From Prinsepia uniflora (Eukaryota > Streptophyta > Magnoliopsida > Rosales > Rosaceae), in the NCBI GenBank assembly GCA_032719365.1, contig CM064862.1, positions 86,237,180-86,301,179 of the forward strand: 64,000 nucleotides of DNA, read 5' to 3'. The notes beneath the pieces were generated by a model that ran no database searches, was not told the origin of the DNA, and saw only the letters and a list, made by a program, of their open reading frames with translations. This document shows, in pieces, positions 23,345-32,600 of this stretch; the stretch's first letter is position 1, and each line of letters opens with the position of its first letter. Both the position numbers and the translations under genes were made by a program.

Positions 23345-23713
23345 TCAGTTGCATACGGTCTTAGCTCCCATCTTGAGCTTGTAGAGATCCCGCTTTAAAT
23401 TCAGCTTCGTTTGCAAGCCTTTCCCAAGATAAAGCTTCTCCATTTTCTCCCAAAGCTCAGGTGCAGAATCTACATCATTAACATTATTTATAATATTGTC
23501 AGCAATATAAAGCCTAATAGCGCTGACACACCTGGACTCCAACTCGTCCCAATCTTCATTTGACATCTTCTCTGGCTTCGCATCCTTCCCCTTCAACGGT
23601 CTTGCAAGGCCTTGTTGAACTAGGATGTCCTTCACCCTCCTTTGCCATAGAGTGAAATTTCCTTTTCCATCAAACTGCTCAACCTTGAAATGTGAACCGC
23701 TAGAACTTGCCAT
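23345..23713 (-). pseudogene. copia gag N-terminal part, truncated
   Basis: On the minus strand, starting 30 bp after a PBS, the frame begins MASSSGSHFKVEQFDG and continues NFTLWQRRVKDILVQQGL, SNEDWDELESRC, AIRLYIADNIINN, LWEKMEKLYLGKGLQTKL, the Gag UBN2-type core of Tork/Tnt1-like Ty1/copia elements. It ends at 23345 after about 122 residues, where sequence of the left element begins. The remaining gag, protease, integrase and RT of this copy are absent. Confidence 0.85.
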
Positions 23714-23742
23714 GGGAAACCGCTCACGATCGATAAACCGAA

Positions 23743-23754
23743 GCTCTGATACCA
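23743..23754 (-). other. Primer-binding site, tRNA-Met type (copia)
   Basis: The minus strand reads TGGTATCAGAGC, one base away from the end of the LTR that starts at 23756, and sits directly upstream of the gag frame. Confidence 0.9.
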
Positions 23755-23755
23755 C

Positions 23756-24334
23756 TGTTGCGGAAAATAGTAGAATGGAAATAATAACTCAACCCACAAA
23801 AAAGGATAAATATGCAAGGAAATAAAAGAGCAAAGAATAGAGAACACCGGATATAACGTGGTTCGGCAATATGCCTACGTCCACGGGGCAACAACAACAA
23901 GAACCTCCACTAATGAAATTAGGGGTACAAAGAGATGCACAACTTCAAGAACACTACTTGAAGGAAACTCTCTCTCTCACACTTGTTTTGCTACCAACAC
24001 TACAACACTCAACACTCTCAACTTAGAGTGGGCACTCTTCACTCTCTACTTGGAGGAAGATGTTTCTCTTGGATGAGATTGATGGAATGAGCAAATGACC
24101 TCTCCTTATATAGGCCAAGGAGGAACCATCTAAATGCTTTCATTAATGCTTCACCCACCCACTTACTTCATTTTGGATCCCACTTACCTACAACCACCTA
24201 CTACATTTTGGATCTCACTTACCTACAACCACCTACTACATTTTGGATCCCACTTACCTACAACCACTTACTTCATTAATGCTTCAAATAACATTTTGTA
24301 GATATATTTGAAATTTGGGCCTAGATATTTTACA
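23756..24334 (-). repeat. Central copia LTR shared by two partial elements (579 bp)
   Basis: The LTR (TGTTGCGGAAAA to TATTTTACA) has a PBS and gag on its left, making it a 5' LTR for that side. A polypurine tract (24335-24352, ATCTCCCCCTCTAGGCC) and the end of pol lie on its right, making it a 3' LTR for that side. This is the arrangement of a tandem element sharing one LTR. It includes three copies of a unit around ATTTTGGATCCCACTTACCT at 24168-24262. Confidence 0.87.
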
Positions 24335-24375
24335 ATCTCCCCCTCTAGGCCAACTAGGTCAAAACGACGTGACTT

Positions 24376-26338
24376 CTACTTGAAGTCCACTCCAGCGGAT
24401 TTGCTGCAATACTCCAACTTCTGTTGTGTAACAACTTTTGTCAACATATCTGAAGTGTTCTTGTTGGTGTGAATTTTCCTCAACTGGAAAAGCTTCTTTG
24501 ATACTGCATCTCGAATCCAATGATAACGGAGATCAATGTGCTTCGTGCGAGGATGGTACACTGAATTTTTACTTAAATGAATAGCACTCTGACTATCACA
24601 ATGTACCACATAACTTTCTTGCTTCACACCCAATTCTTGAATGAACCTCTGCAGCCAAATCATCTCCTTGCCTGCTTCATTTGCAGCAATATACTCAGCT
24701 TCAGTGGTGGATAAGGCAACACATTTTTGTAACTTAGACTGCCATGAAACAGCTCCCCCTGAAAAGGTGAATAAGTATCCAGAAGTGGATTTTCTAGCAT
24801 CAAGGTCTCCTGCCAAGTCTGCATCCGTGAAACCTTCTAACATCGGTTTCGATCCACCAAAGCACAAGCACAACTTTGAAGTGCCTCTCAAATATCTGAG
24901 TATCCACTTGACTGATTCCCAATGCTCTCTGCCAGGGTTAGAGAGATACCTACTAACAACACCAACTGCATGTGCTATATCTGGTCGAGTACAAACCATA
25001 GCATACATAAGACTACCAACAGCTGATGAGTAGGGAATACCTGCCATCTTGTCCATATCCTCTTGTGTAGTTGGGCATAAACTTCTGCTTAACTTGAATT
25101 GATTACCTAGAGGTGAGTTCACTGGCTTAGCTTTTTTCATGTTGAACCTCTCAAGCACTCGTTCAACGTACCTTTCCTGTGACAACCATAGCTTCTTCGC
25201 CTTCCTGTCACGAGTGATCTCCATGCCCAAAATCTGCTTAGCTGGACCTAAGTCTTTCATATCAAATGATTTTGACAAATCTGACTTCAACTTGTGAATC
25301 ATAGCAACATCGTGCCCCACAATCAACATATCATCAACATAGAGCAATAAAATGATGAAGTTACCTCCGGTGAACTGCTGGATATACACACATGGATCAG
25401 CATCTGTTCTCTTGTACCCATGACCCAACATGAATGAGTCAAACTTCTTGTACCATTGCCTCGGTGCCTGCTTTAGCCCGTACAAGCTTTTCTTCAACTT
25501 ACAAACCATGTGTCCTTTTCTCTCAACTTCAAAACCTTCTGGTTGCTCCATGTAAATTTCCTCTTCCAAATCACCATGCAGAAATGCTGTCTTCACATCC
25601 AACTGCTCCACCTCAAGATCCATGCTAGCTGCCATGCCCAGAATAACTCGGATAGAAGTCATCTTAACCACTGGTGAGAATATCTCGTCGAAATCGACTC
25701 CTTCCTTCTGCCCAAAACCCTTGACAACCAAGCGAGCCTTGAACTTTGTCAACTGCTCATTCTCGTCCCTCTTCAACTTGAACACCCACTTATTTTTGAG
25801 TGCTTTTCTGCCTTTAGGAAGCTCCACCAACTCATAGGTGTCATTCTTCAATAAAGACTCCATCTCAGACTTCATTGCCAACATCCATTTGTCATTGTCT
25901 GCATGAGTCTTTGCCTCCTCAAAATTTTCAGGCTCTCCATCACCAGTCAACAGAATGTATCTGGAATGCGGGTCATCCCCATCACTGGTCGTGAGAATAT
26001 ACTGTGAAGAAGGATACTTAGTATTCGGCTTCGGCACTCTGTTTGATTTACGAACTGGTACTTGGGAAATCTCCGGTTGCTCCTCCTGGCTTGGCTCCCC
26101 CTGAATTTGATCGTCCTGATCATCGTCTTCAGGTTCAGACACTATCTCAGCACCTTCTGCTTCAGCCATGTCAGGAACGCCTTCATGTATAACCTCTTGA
26201 GCTCTGCCACTGGGTTCTTGTTGCAGCGGTGATGAATCATAGGTGAGTTGGCCTGCATTTTTAACTGTCTCCTTATCAAGATCTGCCACGGTCTGATCTT
26301 CAAAGAAGTGTACATTTCTGCTTCTGAATAGCTTGTTG
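24376..26338 (-). pseudogene. Ty1/copia pol: integrase end, RT and RNase H
   Basis: A long open minus-strand frame (up to about 650 residues of element protein). After the integrase C-terminal LFRSRNVHFFEDQT come an acidic linker, the RT with NKWVFKLKRDENEQLTKFKA, VEQLDVKTAFLHGDLEEEIY and the active-site motif LLLYVDDMLIVG, then RNase H (GFTDADLAGDLDARKSTSGY, ALSTTEAEYIAANEAGKEM). It ends just before the polypurine tract of the central LTR. No stop interrupts it, so decay is recent or slight, but gag, protease and most of integrase are missing on the right side. Class: Tork/Tnt1-like (inference). Confidence 0.92.
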
Positions 26339-26448
26339 GTCTTTGAGACTCCCGAATGCGTATGGACCGGTAGAAGCGTTTCATATTCACACTTGAAAGT
26401 GTTTGGGTGCAAAGCATTTGCACGTGTATCTGACGAGAAAAGATTGAA
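26339..26448 (+). pseudogene. Inverted copia integrase fragment
   Basis: This short piece reads on the plus strand as SYSHLKVFGCKAFARVSDEK, a copia integrase/pol segment, while the neighbouring pol runs on the minus strand. In an intact element this segment lies just upstream of the minus-strand pol start, so it has been inverted in place or comes from a second copy. It abuts the right copy of the 73-bp duplication at 26449. Confidence 0.8.
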
Positions 26449-26521
26449 AGTTGCAGTTCTAAGCCGATCGATTACGTACCAGGAAGGAACATGGGTTCAA
26501 ACAAAAGGGATGTTGCAGCTG
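26449..26521 (+). repeat. Right copy of the 73-bp direct duplication
   Basis: Exact copy of 22454-22526. It carries the SRG1-like start codon at 26491 and continues directly into the pseudogene coding sequence, so this copy is joined to the gene body. Confidence 0.92.
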
Positions 26522-27818
26522 CAGTTGCATCGACTTATGGCACGTCCCTGACTGTACCAAATGTGCAAGAGATAGACAGATAGTAAAAAATGACCCATTG
26601 CATGTCCCGGAAAGATACCTTATAAGGAATCAAGAGGACTTGCAAAAAGTACCACAGATGATACATGGCAGCCTTCTGGCGGAGATTCCTACCATTGATT
26701 TCAATTTGCTCTCAAGAGGACACAAGGACGAGCTTGCCAAACTTGACCTAGCTTGCAGATAGTAAATCATGGAGTGGCAACAGAGGTGTTACAGGGGATG
26801 AAGGATGCTTCTGCAAAGTTCTTTGAGCTTCCAATAGAAGAGAAGAATAAGATTGCTACGCCATCAGACGACATACAAGGCTATGGCCATATCTATGTCG
26901 TTTCGGAAGACCAGATTCTTGGCTGGACTGACTCACTGGCTCTTATCATTTACCCATCTCACTACAGAAACCTTAACCTTTGGCCAACCACACCACATCA
27001 GTTCAAGTATGTACTTAGAAAATTCATGACAAAACATACAATTTTTTCTTCCAAATTGAAATTAATTATTAAACATGCTGATGCAACTAATTCCAATTTG
27101 TTGATGAATTTTAGGGAGGCTCTTGAGGCGTATTCAGGCGAAGTTAAAAAGGTTGGAGCGGAGCTCATAAGGTCATTGTCTTTGATTATAGGGTTGGAGA
27201 AGGATGCTCTTCTTGGGCTACATCAAGAATTGCTCCAAGCTTTTAGGGTGAACTATTATCCTCAATGTTCCATGCCTGGAAAAGTACTAGGTTTAAGCCC
27301 ACATTCCGACACAAGCACCATAACTATACTCATGCAAGAGGACAATGTGACCGGATTGAAGTTTCGGAAGGAAGGAGAACGGGTGCCGGTAAAACTAATC
27401 TCGAATGCTCTCGTTGTGAATGTTGGAGATGTCATTGAGTTAGTGCAATTAATGAATATGTGGCATCCAATTAAGATGTTAATTTCACCAAATGAAAAAT
27501 ATTTTTGTTAAGCTTTGTATTTATTTTCGGTGTGACTGAAATGGAGTAATGGGAAGTACAAGAGCATTGAACACAGAGTTGTGACAACCGAAAACAAGGC
27601 AAGGTTTTCTCATGCAACATTTCTTGTCCCACATGATGATGTTGAAGTTGCACCGTTTGATCATCTGGTGGTCTCAGACGGGGTCCAGTCGGATGTACAA
27701 GAAAGTCAGGTATGGAGATTATGTGAGGCAATCGATGAAGAGGAAATTGGAAGGAAATTGGATGTGGAAAAGGTTGGAAGTTTTTTTTTTTTTTTTGATC
27801 AATAAGGTTGGAAGTTAA
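26491..27818 (+). pseudogene. SRG1-like 2-oxoglutarate/Fe(II) dioxygenase pseudogene 1
   Basis: The reading starts MGSNKRDVAAAVASTYGTSL and continues VPNVQEI, then breaks by a frameshift at about 26570 and resumes NDPLHVPERYLI, IPTIDFNLLSRGHKDELAKL. The EWGFFQ end of exon 1 and all of intron 1 are missing: LDLAC runs directly into the exon 2 start (IVNHGVATEVL). Exon 3 has the iron ligands H and D in LSPHSDTSTITIL, and the last exon has the third His (SIEHRVV) and the 2-oxoglutarate-binding RFS. A final frameshift near 27680 separates FDHLV from RMYKKVRYGDYVRQSMKRK. These are soluble oxidases of the DOXC class. The copia composite lies in its first exon. It is not functional as it stands. Confidence 0.9.
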
Positions 27819-29113
27819 GATGGTGGTTTTCAGGTCTTAAAAACCAGAGGAAAAAAAAATAAAGGAAAAGGCATCAAAGCATGTAGTTTTTTCGGTTCTT
27901 ATCTTTTTAAGAATGCCTAGCAGTTGATCTTAGCAAACAAAATCATCTTAATCGAATAAGATGAATATAAACCATGACTACTGCCATCATAAAATTCTAA
28001 AACCTAAAATCCGTAGTCCCACTACAATTCTGTAGTTTCATTATTTATTTTGCGTGAAATAAAGTAATCATGAAAATTGTAAATATGGAATTGCAAATTA
28101 TAAAATTTTGTAAATTCTCATTAAACTAGAAATCCTTCGTCCAAACACACTGTTAGGGGACATGCTGATTCCAACCAAATGAGGACAGAATTGGAAAGTG
28201 CTTCTTCCATCCAATTTATGTCTTCTTTCCTTTATCTTTTTCTTCTTTCCCTCATACTTTCTTGTTTCTTATTTTCCTTCTTTCATGACTTTTTCTCATC
28301 ATGTCTTTTTCATCTCCATTCTGATCATCTTTCTTTATGTCTTACTACACTTTCATCATTATTTTGCCTTATGTTTGTTCAGATGCATAGTTGGCTATTT
28401 TTCATCTGGTTGTTTGCCATTTACTTGGTTGTTCAAATAAAAATATCTTCTAGGTGTCCCCTACGCTTCCATCGCATTGTTCATATTTAATTTCATCTTC
28501 ATAATGTAAACCTATTGGCATCAGGTTGTTCTATTATCTGTGCACTTTCCTATCTTCTGTAGTAATTTCTAGTTTCATTGGGAAGTCTAGTGAGCTCTTA
28601 TTAGTTATTGTTGGCTAGTATTTTAACCAACTCTATTGATTTGATGAATGCCAGGAAATCGTTAAGATAATCACAATTGTAACTTTCGAAAACTACTCCG
28701 TCCTTCAGTAATTTCCCAATCTACTGTTTCCACATCTCAATGTTCATTTGTTAGAGCAAAAGATAATCTTGGAATATTATCAATTAGATTATATTTTTGT
28801 GGTAAAAATACATATCTAGAATTTTCTCTTGATGATCTAATATTTTTCTTTAATTGTTTTGGAACACATCAAGAGGTAAAATTTTGTTTTCTTCTTTTTT
28901 CAAAAAGGCAATTTTTTTAAAAAAAAAATGCAAACAAGATTTAAATAATCATTTCTAATCTTGTCTGTCATTTGCAGCGTCTCAATTCATTTGTTTAATG
29001 GTTTGGAAACAAAGGTTTTTGAGCAGAACATTTTCTTGTTTTACTGAAGAAATTTGTTTTTCCTTTTCTTTTAAGATATTTTCAAAAGTAATCTTTTTTT
29101 CAACTATTTTGAA
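27819..29113. other. AT-rich intergenic stretch without clear genes
   Basis: Mostly T-rich low-complexity sequence (28200-28440, 28900-29100). Plus-strand frames here are Phe/Ser/Leu-rich artefacts of T-rich sequence. No mobile-element ends were recognised. Confidence 0.5.
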
Positions 29114-29380
29114 TTAGAGTTGGGTCATGTGTTTTCTAAAATCTTTATTTTTGGTTTGGATATGAGTTTTCCATATGTCATTGATTTCCTCATTGAGACT
29201 TTCTTCTAATCCATGATTAAAAAAGTCTTTTACTTCTGAACTGGGTGCCATTTGTTTGACATTCAAGAAATTGTTGAAGGCCTTTGTTGCCTCCTCGTAA
29301 CTTTCAAAACTTGTATAACAAGCTCCACGATGTTTGTTTACCTGAGCTTGGCAATCAGACCAATGGTTATAAATTGCTAG
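29114..29380 (-). pseudogene. Fragment with RNase H1 N-terminal-like (Cauli_VI-type) domain
   Basis: An uninterrupted minus-strand frame of about 88 codons with no start enters from the LTR boundary at 29380 and ends at TAA (29114-29116). It contains HWSDCQAQVNKHRGACYTSF followed by SYEEATKAFNNFL, the W-x3-C-x2-QV...F-x3-EEA pattern of the small fold found at the N-terminus of eukaryotic RNase H1, in caulimovirus P6 and in many plant repeat-associated proteins. Its 5' part is cut off by the LTR that begins at 29381. I cannot tell whether it came from a host gene or a mobile element. Confidence 0.6.
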
Positions 29381-29685
29381 TGTAACAACCCGTCTCGAAA
29401 AATTATGTCAACTTTTGGAAAATAAATTGAAAAATGACGATTTTACCTTCGAGTCTAAAAAGAGCTAGAAATCAAATTGAACTTAGGAAAGTTCTTACAA
29501 GTTTTGATTGGACCATTGTGTGAGTCTAAGGCGAATGAGTTCTTAAGCAAGTAATAAGAACTACATAAGTAAATAATTTTATTTTAGTGCTTTGGACAAT
29601 CTCATACATAAGCAAGTAATATGAACTACAGTGTGTGGTAACATGGTATGATGAGTCAGATTAACCATGTAAAATCTACCGGTTT
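29381..29685 (+). repeat. Start of a large LTR, interrupted at 29686
   Basis: TGTAACAACCCGTCTCG opens a plus-strand LTR of the same general type as the others. After 305 bp it is interrupted by solo LTR A at 29686. With 35635-35649, 40746-40844 and 48248-50465 it would total about 2.6 kb, close to the family length, so it may be the outermost LTR of the nest. However, flanking bases GCTAG (29376-29380) and ATTAA (50466-50470) do not match. Confidence 0.5.
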
Positions 29686-32600
29686 TGTAACAGCCCGTCC
29701 TGGAAATCTGGATTTGATTAGTGGTTAATGACGGATTAGTGACGTTAAACAGTGGTTAGTTGGAGGCTTTCGGACGGACGGTGCGAAATGACGATTTTGC
29801 CCTTGGAATGGACAAAACGTTGACTTTTTGTTCGGGTAGTCAAATGTACTTTTACCGATGACCGTGACGTAGTTCGGAACGTCACGAGTTCATAGGCAGG
29901 TGGCACGTCCGATTACGACATTCGAGGGAAAAGTTATGACATTCGGAAGTTGAAGGGTATTTTGGTAATTTGATTGAATATGGGTAAACAGTTGACTTTT
30001 TGCATGACAAAGAATTTTCACGTATTTCAAGGACCGTTAGATAGGTCTCAATGCCCTGAATACAACGACAGGCGGTAGGTTGACAGGGCCCACCCCTAAT
30101 CCCCTAGGATTAGGGGCTAAACCCCACTCCCGTTTGACTTATGCATGACACAAGGGCCAAACGGACGTCCAACCTCCGTGTGACACGTAAGTCGGACAAG
30201 GGAGTTCTGATCCCACCGTCCCAATAACTTCTGAACTTCCTAGAGTGCGCAGAGTCTACTGTGGATCGTACGTATGATGTCTCCGACTCTCTCAATCGAC
30301 AGCCCGCACCGCAACAACCTGTAGGGTATCGAAAACACGAAAAGACTGTGAGTGGACAAAAATAAAGTATAATTTAGAAAACAGTTTAATAAAGCAATTA
30401 CATTTATACCCTCCACGCAAAAACCAATGCATGCATATCATTTCAAGTCATGAAACTACTCATATCAAAAACCATCCAAGAAAAACCATTTGAAGACCCG
30501 TATCAAAACCATTATTCAAATCTAGGCCTCAGCCTCAAATCTCAAATCAATCTCAATCCGGGATCTCAGTCCCAAAACTCATCAAATCCAATTCATCCGG
30601 GCCACTGCCCAAAATATCGGAAAACCAGTGAAAAACATCAATCATACAAGTTTACTGGATCTCAAGTGCGCCCGAGTCTTTAAACTCAAAACACAATGCG
30701 CAATAACCAGGCCTTCTCGGGATATCCGAGTCTTTAAACTCAAAACACAATCACAGGCCTCGGGGGGTATCATATCTGAGTCTTTAAACTCAAAACATAT
30801 ACCGAGTCTTTAAACTCAAAACATCTCAATCCAGAGCCCTCACCCCCGTCAATCAATCCGAGTCTTTAAACTCAAAACCAGATCCAGTGGGTTTCCTTTT
30901 CTTCCGGGTTTGTAAACCCAAAACCATTTTTCATTCAATCAATGAAAACCACAGAAAATCCACAGTCAAATTCGCAACAATGATTCCGTAAGTTGGTATC
31001 CGGAACCACTGTCCCGAACCCAAATCCAGACTTCCTTTCCAAATCTCAAACCAAATCCGAAATCCAGTTTCAAAACTGAAAGCTCATATATCGAAATCTC
31101 ATGAACAGGGATCCAAGTCCGAAATCTCTTTTCCAAAATCCATTCAAATCCTTGAAAGCAAATCATATTTCAATTCCCGAGATCAAATCATTAAAATCAC
31201 AGTCAAATAACAAGATCGTTCAAAAACTCGTAAAACATGAACTTCCGTGAAATACCTCAAAAAACGTGCAAAATCGTAAATCATCAAGATCATAAATCAT
31301 AGAATCAAGTATAGGAAACATATAAAAACATATATGCATGCATCATAAGTTTGAAAGCAAAGTCCACTCACAGACCATTCTGACGTCGCCTCGATACGCG
31401 CGCACTTACGCCGTTCCCGGCCATTCCGCTATCCTCAGCTTCCTGAACCTGTCCGAATCCCATAACGAGGTCACTAACGTCTTCATTAATCTTATACTTA
31501 AATTCCCTAATTTTTGCAGATTTAAAACGTAATTAAACGGGACCCTAAACCTTCGAACTCTTAAGACTAACCCGAGACGATGTCCGATTGTCCCGAAACT
31601 TATCCCAACAGATTCCTTACAACGATTAGACCAAAAGCTATGTTGGACACTTCCCCGGAAACCTCCCCACGCGCCCTCACGCGCCGCCCAAAGGGGCTGC
31701 GCGTGGGCCTCACGCGCCTGCAACAGGGCATTGTTCATCGTCTTCTTCGATCCCTCGACCGATCTGAACTGGCGTGACCGGTTCTCCGCCGTCCCTCAAC
31801 CATTTCCGTTCCTTTTTCCACCAACAGCTTCGTCCACATCCTAGCAATCTATTCCCCTACTCAAAACACGACATCACTGCCTAAATCTCATCTCCCAAAC
31901 TCAAACTAAAACCCGTCCAAAACCCCTGTTTCAGTTTTCAGCCACCTGTGTTTCCCCCCGTCACGGCTTTACAATCTAAGGGTTCCTAGGGACTTCCTAA
32001 ACCTAGTAGAACTCCTAGGACACTTCGACTCGACCTCAAACTCCACGACTCTACGTTTGAACCAAAACGGAAAAACAGAACAAACAGAGGGAACTGAGGA
32101 ATTACCTGCTTTCAGACCGCCACCGTGCTCGCCGCTGCGTTCTGCTGGGTTCACAGAGCCGTCCTAGCCTTCCCTCGAACCTAATTGGATGAACTTGATC
32201 ACTTATGGCTGTACCACACCCTCGACACCTCTCTGTTTTCCTGAGAAATCACACATCACACACACAGTCTTTCCTCCCACAATTCTCACTCAAAACTCAC
32301 TCACCGGCTCTCACTTACCTCTGGTCACACTCACTGGATCACAAGGCCTCACACCTCCCTGCACTCGATCGATTTCCTCCGTAGCACCCTCTCTGTTTCT
32401 CTCAATTGCACGACTTAAACCCACATTATTCACAGCTAAATTTAATTGAACCGTGTAGAAACCTCTAGCCAACTGCCAGGTGTCTCCCATCTAATGGACT
32501 CAACCCAAAAATATCCACTTAGCACTGCACACTTGTCCCAATCTGAATTGCACAATTTCCAATGTGCAAAAAGACCAAAATGCCCCTTGTGAGTCCAAAT

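Noticed and set aside
28179..28490. Possible membrane protein (Phe/Leu/Ser-rich)
   Set aside because: T-rich low-complexity DNA gives hydrophobic translations in any frame; no start context, exon structure or family similarity.
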